A stretch of DNA of 5,931 bases from Lachnospiraceae bacterium (GCA_028694115.1 JAQUUB010000181.1:1-5931), one strand, 5' to 3'. Numbered from the stretch's first letter, positions 1-5,899 are shown. The notes: generated by a model not told the origin, from the letters alone. Numbers and translations are program-made.

Positions 1-2560
1 TTGTTCCACTCATGGTAAGAGAAGTAACTGCTGAACAGCCAGTAAAAGCATACTCTTTTAAATTCATATTTCCATTCATGTTGATATTTACTAAATTAAT
101 GTCATTTGCAAATGCCTGTTTATTTACAGTTACATTTCCGTAAATAGAAACATCCGTTACAGAAGAATTTGAAAAAGATACTGTTGAAAGCGTAAGACCT
201 GTGTTTCCTCCTTTTACGGAAACAGCTTTCATCTTAGTTGTTTTTCCAAAAGCATATGATCCAACAGTACCATTCATTTCTGAAATCTTTACCCCTGTCA
301 CATAAGAATCATAAAATGCCTTGATTCCGATTGCCGTAACATGGGAAGGAATTGTTATTTGTGCTTCTGCCTTACTTCCATAAAAAGCATAATCATTAAT
401 TGTTGTTACTGTTGAAGGAAAAGATACAGAAGTATATGCTGTTTCTGATGCTGGTACTATTGGTGTAGATTCATCCCCTCCACCAATTTTTACTACTGTT
501 CTTCCTGCTACCTTAGCTGGGATATTTAACGTTCCACCACCATCTACAAGTTTTACAATACTATTTTTGGTATAAAGACCAATAATATCTCCATTGCCAT
601 CCAACTTATAATTCCATGTAATTCCAGTACTTGCATCTTTATACGTATACCATGTCTCTTTATCGAATCCCGTTGCATTTTCAGAGCAATTGATTGTATA
701 TTTTTCTGATGAAAAATACTCATTTAAAACTGAAAGATCTTTTACCACTACGTAATATTCATAATTTCCTACGATTGTTTCTGGAATCTTCAATGTATGT
801 ACTAAATTACTATTACTTACCTTCTGATTGATTTCCCAATCTGATGCTTCGATAACGAAAATATCATCTGCTGCAATGCTGCCATTTAAAGTATTGTTAT
901 AGGAAGTGTATTTTCCAGTTACAGCGGAAGATTCAATACTTTCTCCAATACTCATATCTTTGCTATTACCATTGGTTAATGTAACACCTGTATGATAATC
1001 ATCTACTACATTCAAAGACATTAATGCTACTGATCCAGATTGATAATCTGTCTCATATGCTTTGTATGTATGATTTGTACCAGAGAAAGATGTTCCATTA
1101 TTTGAATTCTTTGTTGTATCATAAGTGGACGTTCCGCCTAACTGCTCTTCAAAAAGTGCAAGTGTATAATTTCCTACAGAAATATCTTCCGGCACTGTCA
1201 ATGATACTGTTCCACTTGTTGCAGAAACTTTAGATAAAGGACCATAGTAAACAATTTTTCCTGTTGAATCATATAATGCTGCTGAAATGCAAAGTGCTGA
1301 ACCAGTACCTGCATCGTTTACTTTGGAAGTACTTGCTCCACTGTAATCTACACTATATGTATTACCTACTGTAGCCATTCCATTTTTATTATTAATACTT
1401 GATGTAAATCCTGATGCAAAGTTATCGTCTTGTACCAGGAACTTAACTCCATCTGTTGTATCAAGATTAGATGTATCGTAAGCCTTCAATCCTGTGCTGG
1501 CAGCTGCTGAAGCAGCTGCATTAGAGGCACTTCGTGCCATTACAATCTGTTCCAGATTGAGATAAAAAGCGGGGGCTACGCCAAACTCGTAAGCGACGTA
1601 GTTGCTGTAGACCTGACCACTCGAATAGACACCGAAGCCATTACGGTGGGAGTACGAGTCGACACCCCAGAAGGAGCGGGACCACAAACAGCTACGAGCG
1701 CACTGCCAGCTGGTAGCGTTATACGTTGTTGACTGATCCGCTGCTAAATTTGCAATTAATTCTTCTACCTGAACAGGGTTATAATACATTTCATCAATGG
1801 ATGCTGGAAATAAATGTGCATCTGTAACTGTATCATTTGTAGTTGTATTACTACTTCCATTCACTCCATCAGTCTTTACCGTTGCACTCCGTACCGCATT
1901 TTTTTCTGCATCTGAAAACCATGATGCACCAGATGCTGAAATAGTTGGTCTTGAATTTTTTGATCCATCATAAGAGAATCCATTATCATACCAACTCTCC
2001 ACATCTGTCAAAATAGTAGGTGCAAATGCTGTTGTCTGCCCATCAAAAGAACGTGTCATATACTGTGCAAACAAATACTGATCGTCCCATACACCATCTG
2101 TATCCATCAACTGCCATGTTTTAGCAAAATCAAGGTCCGTCCTTTGCGTATATACATCAAAATCAGAACCACCACTAAAATTACCTTTTACCGCCATTTT
2201 TCCACTTGATGTAGTTTCTACTAAACGTGCACCATAAGAATCACTATATACTTTTAAATGTCCGCTTGTTCCCGAACTACTTTGCTGTACACCATCATTC
2301 ATCTGATTCAACGCTTTAAATTCATTTCCTGCGTACCAATAGCTTACTTTTCCTGTTGTATCTCTCGCTGGAATATTTGAAGCATTCCACACAGGTTTTT
2401 CAACTGTTTTATCTGCACCAGACAATGTTGCTGCATAGGCAGTACTTGGTGAATAATTATAATAAATATCTGTTGCAGTTATTCCTCCAAGAAGCATTGC
2501 CGTAATCAGAGTAGATGATAGTAATCTTTTGCCCATCTGAGCAAGTTTACTCTTTTTCAT
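1..2560 (-). CDS. DGR target: secreted surface protein with internal variable C-type-lectin-like (DUF6273-like) domain and BspA-type leucine-rich repeats (3' end cut by window)
   Basis: The frame is open for 853 codons from ATG at 2560 and leaves the window without a stop. The start is fixed by AGGAGG 9 nt upstream and by a good signal peptide (residues 1-43, probable cut after AYA). Residues about 50-340 form the variable-domain module; its last part (SRSFWGV..., then GVAPAFYLNL) follows the pattern of DUF6273/C-type-lectin-fold DGR targets. VR covers residues 286-333. After an Ala/Ser-rich linker (about 346-356) comes a beta-rich, probably Ig-like region (roughly 360-640). From about 640 onward, repeats with patterns such as VTTINDYAFYGS and AIGIKAFYDS identify BspA-like (LRR_5) leucine-rich repeats. 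The protein should be exported and display the diversified domain outside the cell. The ligand is unknown, and an anchor, if any, lies beyond position 1. The export and target roles are firm; domain borders are by eye. Confidence 0.92.
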   Translation of the reverse strand, partial: MKKSKLAQMGKRLLSSTLITAMLLGGITATDIYYNYSPSTAYAATLSGADKTVEKPVWNASNIPARDTTGKVSYWYAGNEFKALNQMNDGVQQSSSGTSGHLKVYSDSYGARLVETTSSGKMAVKGNFSGGSDFDVYTQRTDLDFAKTWQLMDTDGVWDDQYLFAQYMTRSFDGQTTAFAPTILTDVESWYDNGFSYDGSKNSRPTISASGASWFSDAEKNAVRSATVKTDGVNGSSNTTTNDTVTDAHLFPASIDEMYYNPVQVEELIANLAADQSTTYNATSWQCARSCLWSRSFWGVDSYSHRNGFGVYSSGQVYSNYVAYEFGVAPAFYLNLEQIVMARSASNAAASAAASTGLKAYDTSNLDTTDGVKFLVQDDNFASGFTSSINNKNGMATVGNTYSVDYSGASTSKVNDAGTGSALCISAALYDSTGKIVYYGPLSKVSATSGTVSLTVPEDISVGNYTLALFEEQLGGTSTYDTTKNSNNGTSFSGTNHTYKAYETDYQSGSVALMSLNVVDDYHTGVTLTNGNSKDMSIGESIESSAVTGKYTSYNNTLNGSIAADDIFVIEASDWEINQKVSNSNLVHTLKIPETIVGNYEYYVVVKDLSVLNEYFSSEKYTINCSENATGFDKETWYTYKDASTGITWNYKLDGNGDIIGLYTKNSIVKLVDGGGTLNIPAKVAGRTVVKIGGGDESTPIVPASETAYTSVSFPSTVTTINDYAFYGSKAEAQITIPSHVTAIGIKAFYDSYVTGVKISEMNGTVGSYAFGKTTKMKAVSVKGGNTGLTLSTVSFSNSSVTDVSIYGNVTVNKQAFANDINLVNINMNGNMNLKEYAFTGCSAVTSLTMSGT
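1500..1519. repeat. GC-rich 8-bp inverted repeat 43 bp past VR
   Basis: GCAGCTGC occurs twice around a 4-nt loop (TTCA on the coding strand). Because the octamer is itself a palindrome, the pair is both a direct and an inverted repeat. Stem length, GC content and loop size resemble known DGR hairpins, but the distance from VR is much larger. It encodes an Ala/Ser-rich linker (AAASAAAS), which could alone explain the repetition. Confidence 0.35.
1543..1559. repeat. Inverted repeat just downstream of VR (candidate DGR cruciform/hairpin)
   Basis: CAATCTG and CAGATTG form a perfect 7-bp stem around a 3-nt loop (GAA on the coding strand, TTC on the plus strand). It begins 3 bp beyond the 3' end of VR. 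BPP-1 and related DGRs carry a hairpin or cruciform a few bp after VR that promotes retrohoming, usually with 7-10 bp stems and 4-nt loops. This one matches in place and stem length, although its loop is shorter. It lies within the target frame, encoding residues of N-L-E-Q-I-V. Confidence 0.65.
1563..1590 (-). other. Probable IMH (initiation of mutagenic homology) at the 3' end of VR
   Basis: The last 28 bases of VR, in coding direction, match the TR exactly. They include the C-rich run GTAGCCCCCGC followed by TTTTTA. In DGRs the 3' end of VR is where cDNA integration starts, and it is normally invariant and GC-rich. The position and invariance fit; the function is inferred. They encode residues from within codon 324 to codon 333 (Y/E-F-G-V-A-P-A-F-Y). 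Confidence 0.7.
1563..1705 (-). repeat. Variable repeat (VR) of the DGR, inside the target gene
   Basis: These 143 bases align without gaps to 3965-4107 (constant offset 2402) with 12 differences (131/143 identical). The plus-strand VR positions that differ are 1591, 1600, 1605, 1609, 1627, 1632, 1633, 1648, 1654, 1660, 1689 and 1701. The TR base is T on the plus strand (A on the coding strand) at every one. The resulting changes TR to VR are Y287C, Y291C, N301D, N303Y, N305H, N310G (two bases), N312Y, N318Y, N319S, N321Y and N324Y. N307 and N320 are AAY codons left unchanged. Position 1706/4108 is a thirteenth A-linked difference, but it lies at the edge where homology ends, so it is not counted. 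Confidence 0.97.
2432..2560 (-). other. Signal peptide of the target protein
   Basis: Residues 1-43 have a basic start (MKKSKLAQMGKR), a hydrophobic core (LLSSTLITAMLLGG) and a probable signal peptidase I site AYA|AT after residue 43. The stretch between core and cleavage site (TATDIYYNYSPST) is rather long, so the exact cut is uncertain. Export through Sec is inferred. Confidence 0.75.
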
Positions 2561-3815
2561 AAGAATAATCCTCCTTATTCTCTAATAATTTTGTCTTCTG
2601 AAACTTTTTAGACTTATCTTTCTTGAAAGTCTCTTCGTTCCGAGTAAAGTTGTATCTATGTGATAAGTATCGCTTTAGCTGCTTTGTATCTCCCTGATCT
2701 AAAAATGCATAGGTACCATTCAGCTTCTGCTTTACATCAAAAGAAGTTAATTCGCCATGATAATAATCAATGGCCATTTGTTTCATACGTTTTTTTGTAA
2801 TTTTCTTTCTGTCATTTTTCACAAGGCAACGAATGAGTCCATTTTCTGGTAACTCATATCTCCATCCACAAAATGTAATACCCTCCGAAATAGGGAAATA
2901 TTTTGTTTTCATTGGATGAAGTCTGATTCCCATATCGTTCTCTATCAGATATTTTTCAATTTTTATCTTCAAATTCTTACATGAACTTTTTAATCGAAAC
3001 GCCACAATAAAATCATCCATGTATCTAACTTGTCCTTCGTTTTCTGGAAATTCATCAATCAACCAGTCAACTTCATTCAAATAACTAAGTCCTATCCATT
3101 GACTAGGTAAATTTCCCTTTGGTACACCATATGAACCTTCAGGATCTGTTGCAGCTGCATATCCATCCGATTGTTTCCAATCATTAATAATATTCATGAA
3201 AAGGATATAACCTAAATACTGCATTCCACGAAATTGTTCTTTAATTCTGTCATGATTTACATTGTCAAAGTATCCTTTTATATCAAACTGAACGATATAA
3301 AAGTCTGTTCCATATTTTTCGTATAATCGTGTAAGCATTTCTATTACTATATCGTGTGATGCAGGTGGCCCAAAATCTGTTCTACAAGCCACATTACATG
3401 GATGCAATTTTGGTTCTAAAAAAGGTTTTATAAATTTATCAGTTAACCACTCTTCTACGATTCTATCTTTATAATATGGTGCACTTATAATACGTTCTGG
3501 ATGATACACTTTAAAATCATGATATCCGTAAGGTTTCCATGTCCTGGAAATAATATCCTTTGCCATGGATTCCAAATACGTCCCTAAATTTCTTTCAAAC
3601 TCAAAAGCTTCTTTTGTATAACTTTTTTGCTTTATACGTTCTTTCCAACACTCATATAATTCTGTTTCTATTTCTTCTTGTGTGATATGCCATGACAAAT
3701 ATGAATTTGTCGGATCATCGTATATTTCAATTAAATCTCCTTCTTTTTTTACAAGAAGAAGTCCGTACTCATTAATTTCAGTTACACAGCTTCCAAAATC
3801 TATCAAATTACCCAT
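2547..3815 (-). CDS. DGR-type reverse transcriptase
   Basis: This 422-residue reverse transcriptase copies TR RNA into adenine-mutagenised cDNA. Visible motifs in order: R-I-I-S-A-P-Y-Y-K-D-R-I-V (about 108-120); FDIKGYFDNV with catalytic D178 (177-186); GVPKGNLPSQW (230-240), where the SQ form in place of the usual SP is typical of the DGR clade; and the YMDD box with D267 and D268 (265-268). All three catalytic aspartates are present. The tail after about residue 395 is Lys/Glu-rich. Length is somewhat above many DGR RTs because of a longer N-terminus. The ATG at 3815 has only a weak, distant purine run (GGAAAGGG, ending 16 nt upstream), so the start is less certain than those of its neighbours. 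The gene follows TR by 149 nt and overlaps the target gene by 14 nt. Retron and group II intron RTs are excluded by the TR/VR context and the GNLPSQ motif. Confidence 0.96.
   Translation of the reverse strand: MGNLIDFGSCVTEINEYGLLLVKKEGDLIEIYDDPTNSYLSWHITQEEIETELYECWKERIKQKSYTKEAFEFERNLGTYLESMAKDIISRTWKPYGYHDFKVYHPERIISAPYYKDRIVEEWLTDKFIKPFLEPKLHPCNVACRTDFGPPASHDIVIEMLTRLYEKYGTDFYIVQFDIKGYFDNVNHDRIKEQFRGMQYLGYILFMNIINDWKQSDGYAAATDPEGSYGVPKGNLPSQWIGLSYLNEVDWLIDEFPENEGQVRYMDDFIVAFRLKSSCKNLKIKIEKYLIENDMGIRLHPMKTKYFPISEGITFCGWRYELPENGLIRCLVKNDRKKITKKRMKQMAIDYYHGELTSFDVKQKLNGTYAFLDQGDTKQLKRYLSHRYNFTRNEETFKKDKSKKFQKTKLLENKEDYSYEKE
2570..2575 (-). promoter_or_regulatory. Ribosome binding site of the target gene, inside the RT coding end
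   Basis: AGGAGG stands 9 nt before the target ATG at 2560. It lies within the final codons of the RT gene, which stops at 2547. The target start codon therefore sits 14 nt inside the RT frame, a layout expected to couple target translation to RT translation. Confidence 0.8.
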
Positions 3816-3964
3816 TTATTTTTCTATCACACCCTTTCCACCTGGGAACGGATGGTTTTGCTCCCCACAAGACATTGCGCCAATTTGGCACATCGCTTAT
3901 GACAGGCGCCAGAATAGTAGTACCTTTTTATCTTATACATACACCTTAATGCATGCACACACTG
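3816..3964 (-). ncRNA. DGR spacer RNA region between TR and RT
   Basis: This 149-nt gap between the TR 3' end and the RT start has no supported open frame. In BPP-1 the equivalent spacer of about 140 nt folds and primes or supports cDNA synthesis together with RT and Avd; similar length and place suggest the same role here. Pairing is visible: a near-perfect arm pair at 3877-3883 and 3885-3891 (GTGCCAA with TTGGCGC, one T-G pair, tight loop), and GGCGCC at 3905-3910, which could instead pair with the GGCGC at 3877-3881. A TGCATGCA palindrome (3950-3957) lies 7 bases from TR. RNA function is inferred from location. Confidence 0.6.
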
Positions 3965-4107
3965 TAAAAAGCGGGGGCTACGCCAAACTCGTTAGCGACG
4001 TTGTTGTTGTTGACCTGACCACTCGAATTGACATTGAAGCCATTACGGTTGGAGTTCGAGTTGACACCCCAGAAGGAGCGGGACCACAAATAGCTACGAG
4101 CGTACTG
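3965..4107 (-). repeat. Template repeat (TR) of the DGR
   Basis: This non-coding copy of VR lies between avd and the RT gene, starting 8 nt after the avd stop codon. Read in the VR frame it gives residues rich in Asn: 11 AAC/AAT codons plus two TAC/TAT codons, at the equivalents of residues 287, 291, 301, 303, 305, 307, 310, 312, 318, 319, 320, 321 and 324. Of 31 adenines on the coding strand, 24 are in the first two positions of these 13 codons. By hand count it is about 51% G+C, richer than the surrounding sequence. AAY and TAY codons cannot turn into stops when their adenines mutate. Confidence 0.97.
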
Positions 4108-4115
4108 TACGACCA

Positions 4116-4568
4116 CTATCCCTTAGTTCTGTTTGTATTACTTTGCTTAATCCGGTAGGAATCTGTTTCAAGCCATTTGTTAAATGAAAATTTCAAATTA
4201 GTCAGCTTATTATTCAATTCTTTCTCCTGCCCTGGCGAAATACATCTGCATCGCCTTACTACTGGGAGAATGTCTGTGATTTTTTCCATCAGCTCAATCG
4301 CTTTATCTTGCATTTCTTTCCTATCTGTACTTTGTGTGTACAAATCGAAACCATTTGCCTGCCTCGTTGTATGAATTAACTCACAAGAATATGTTTGTAA
4401 TACTTTGCAAATCGTAAAGCGAAATTCCTTTGTTGCACCAGAAGATACGATAAATACGTCTGATGCAAATGCTTGACATCTGTGAATTACATCAAATGAA
4501 TCTCCTCTTATTCTACCGTTATATGGTTTTCTTTTAGATTTACTTGCTGCTTGTTCTTCATCAGTCAT
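4116..4568 (-). CDS. avd: Avd, DGR accessory variability determinant (four-helix bundle protein)
   Basis: The 150-residue product is small, basic and predicted to be mainly helical, with four likely helices at about 23-43, 45-71, 80-103 and 111-136. The second (KEFRFTICKVLQTYSCELI) has the look of the Avd/four-helix-bundle family. Avd forms a basic pentameric barrel in BPP-1, binds the RT and the TR RNA, and is required for mutagenic cDNA synthesis; the same role is inferred here. Basic residues such as R105, R106 and R108 and the K/R-rich N-terminus (KSKRK) suit RNA binding. The ATG at 4568 is chosen because AAGGAG stands 5 nt before it; a GTG at 4595 would add nine residues but puts that ribosome site inside the gene. 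Its stop lies next to TR, as in many DGRs. Confidence 0.87.
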   Translation of the reverse strand: MTDEEQAASKSKRKPYNGRIRGDSFDVIHRCQAFASDVFIVSSGATKEFRFTICKVLQTYSCELIHTTRQANGFDLYTQSTDRKEMQDKAIELMEKITDILPVVRRCRCISPGQEKELNNKLTNLKFSFNKWLETDSYRIKQSNTNRTKG

Positions 4569-4642
4569 ACGGACTCCTTCCTGCTGGCGGATCACAAATC
4601 CTAATTATTCTTTTGCCAATCATTATTTTCCTTTCACTTCCA

Positions 4643-5224
4643 TCAATCATGTTTATAATCAGAGTTTTCTTTTTTGTATTCTCTAACTCCTTTCATCAAT
4701 AATGTTGAAATAAATACATCTTTGGGATATACTGCTATCCCATAAAAATTTATATGCTCTTTGTAAAGATTTTCTATCTCTTCTGCTATCTGATTGGGAC
4801 AGTTAAATGTTGTTGTGGTTACGTTACTATTATCAAAAGTATCTTTATTATCCTTTGATAGAGTCTTACCTGTTCCTCTTGTATCAAGGACCTCAATTAC
4901 ATTCATATCAAACTCTTTCAGAAAGCTGCCATAATGATTATCTTCAAAGATTTCTTTTTCTATGATTTCAGCCCCATTGTAAATCACATAATTCACATGA
5001 TTCTTTTTAAGCAAATCTAATACCTTATCAAAGGCTGTCTCCGGATAACCACATTTACACATTGCATTTTGAGATGTTTTTTTTACCTTGTAGCCTGTCA
5101 GCAAAGAAAGTACAAATGCTGATTCTTCAAATGTGTTATAAAACATTCCCCTCAACCTAACTATTACTGTTTCTTTATGTATGGAAAGAATCTTTTCATA
5201 TTCCAGAGATTCCCCTTTACTCAT
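4643..5224 (-). CDS. MutS N-terminal-domain-like small protein (possible DGR accessory)
   Basis: The 193-residue product resembles MutS domain I, the mismatch-recognition domain, standing alone. Residues 21-30 (IVRLRGMFYN), followed by TFEESAFVLSLLTGYKV, match the MutS pattern R-x-G-D-F-Y-E-x-F-x-x-D-A; then MCKCGYPETAFDKVLDLL (55-72) matches M-x-G-[IV]-P-x-H-A-x-x-x-Y-L. The wedge phenylalanine of the MutS Phe-x-Glu motif is kept (F28), but the glutamate is replaced by Asn (N30). No clamp, ATPase or Walker motif is present, so it cannot act as a complete MutS. The C-terminal half (about 110-193) is unrecognised. Its ATG overlaps the upstream stop as ATGA, with AGGAGG 8 nt ahead, and avd follows 74 nt later. 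I recall MutS-like genes being reported beside some DGRs, but cannot verify that here. A role in binding template-cDNA or cDNA-VR mismatches is inference. Confidence 0.72.
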   Translation of the reverse strand: MSKGESLEYEKILSIHKETVIVRLRGMFYNTFEESAFVLSLLTGYKVKKTSQNAMCKCGYPETAFDKVLDLLKKNHVNYVIYNGAEIIEKEIFEDNHYGSFLKEFDMNVIEVLDTRGTGKTLSKDNKDTFDNSNVTTTTFNCPNQIAEEIENLYKEHINFYGIAVYPKDVFISTLLMKGVREYKKENSDYKHD

Positions 5225-5823
5225 CTTCCACTCCTCCTGTGTACTTCTGCTTCCACAAAGTCTGGTCCGTTATCCCTGTATGAATCATTTCCATTCATAA
5301 TTTTCAAAAGACATTCAGTAAATTCTGATACATTCTTTTCAATGGATAATCTTTCATTTTGCCAGGTACCATTTTTTCCGTTTATACCATTCATAAGTTT
5401 AATTCCTTTAGCTGGGGGTTCCCATGCATGTAAGTTTTTGGAATAATCATCCAGTAAATAATCCGTCTGACGAATGCCTCCATAAAAGCTTTTAATATAT
5501 TCACTTTTATCTTCTCCACACGGAAGATATATCCTATGTTCCCTATCAATTTCAGGAAGATATATATCCAGCCATTCATTTTTTTCATTTTTTGCATATT
5601 TACTGTCCGTTAATACTGCGGATAATACATATACTTCTATTTCTGATTTATGAAGTACTATGTTGCGTATTGAATCAACTATATTTTGCTGTGGCTTAAG
5701 TTTTAAAAAATAATTTTCTTCATATAATTTTTCCAACGTATCTACCGCTTTAAATTCAGATAATGTTCCATCCATATCAACAAATAATCTTAGTTTGATA
5801 TTGTTTTTTTCATTTTCATCCAT
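5221..5823 (-). CDS. HAD-superfamily 5'-nucleotidase-like protein (NT5C/5'(3')-deoxyribonucleotidase type)
   Basis: The 200-residue product has the HAD motifs in order: DMDGT with nucleophile D16 and acid/base D18 (16-20); VLSA with S68; K106 in GEDKSEY; and the acidic pair D125/D126 in YLLDDYSKNL. The following WEPPAKGIKLMNGINGKNGTW region (134-154) is typical of the cytosolic deoxyribonucleotidase family, which removes phosphate from (deoxy)nucleoside monophosphates. Substrate is not shown by the sequence. The last 20 or so residues are an unrecognised charged tail. GAGG sits 7 nt before the ATG. It is the first gene of the apparent operon and is coupled to the MutS-like gene by a 4-nt overlap. 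A link to nucleotide supply for the DGR is speculation; it may be an unrelated passenger. Confidence 0.8.
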   Translation of the reverse strand: MDENEKNNIKLRLFVDMDGTLSEFKAVDTLEKLYEENYFLKLKPQQNIVDSIRNIVLHKSEIEVYVLSAVLTDSKYAKNEKNEWLDIYLPEIDREHRIYLPCGEDKSEYIKSFYGGIRQTDYLLDDYSKNLHAWEPPAKGIKLMNGINGKNGTWQNERLSIEKNVSEFTECLLKIMNGNDSYRDNGPDFVEAEVHRRSGR

Positions 5824-5870
5824 AACATCACCTCATAAAATTTTTAGGATAAAGAAATTTTAATATATTT

Positions 5871-5899
5871 CTTATTAAAGAATGTTAGTAAAAAATCAA
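5871..5899 (-). promoter_or_regulatory. Weak candidate sigma-A promoter for the operon
   Basis: On the minus strand TTGATT (5894-5899) and AATAAG (5871-5876) are separated by 17 bp, each matching four of six consensus bases. The surrounding 5824-5931 is very AT-rich with no gene visible. A 7-bp inverted repeat (AAGAAAT at 5852-5858, ATTTCTT at 5867-5873) overlaps the -10 side and could be an operator or chance in AT-rich DNA. The true promoter could also lie beyond the window. Confidence 0.25.

Larger units (their letters stand above)
1543..4568 (-). other. Diversity-generating retroelement core (avd - TR - RT - target VR)
   Basis: All DGR parts are present in one orientation: avd, TR, a spacer, an RT with DGR-type motifs, and a target gene carrying VR followed by an inverted repeat. 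In the Bordetella phage BPP-1 prototype the target gene precedes avd-TR-RT. Here the target gene follows the RT and overlaps it. The open frames, intact RT catalytic motifs and purely adenine-linked TR/VR differences suggest that the element is, or recently was, active. Confidence 0.97.

Noticed and set aside
1024..1233. 69-codon plus-strand open frame
   Set aside because: It is antisense to the well-supported target gene and has no ribosome binding site or family resemblance.
2547..3815. RT as part of a retron, group II intron or abortive-infection system
   Set aside because: The GNLPSQ motif, adjacent avd and the TR/VR pair with adenine-only changes specify a DGR; no intron domain V or retron msr/msd arrangement was seen.
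1563..4107. TR/VR pair as an ordinary gene duplication or CRISPR-like repeat
   Set aside because: Only two copies exist, and differences restricted to TR adenines are not expected from ordinary duplication and drift.
3682..4158. 158-codon plus-strand open frame
   Set aside because: It runs antisense across the RT start, the spacer and the TR, has no ribosome binding site or recognisable domain, and is explained by the genes and repeat on the other strand.
4177..4374. 65-codon plus-strand open frame
   Set aside because: It lies wholly antisense to avd; the hydrophobic look is a by-product of reading the opposite strand.
4569..4595. GTG start for avd at 4595, adding nine residues
   Set aside because: The ATG at 4568 has AAGGAG at an ideal 5-nt distance, and no ribosome site precedes the GTG.
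4569..4642. Possible terminator or promoter in the gap between the MutS-like gene and avd
   Set aside because: No stem followed by a T-run and no convincing -35/-10 pair was seen on the minus strand; only the avd ribosome binding site is clear.
5177..5597. Short open frames on both strands (plus 5177-5446, minus 5391-5597) within the nucleotidase-like gene
   Set aside because: They are out-of-frame or antisense shadows of a gene with clear HAD motifs.
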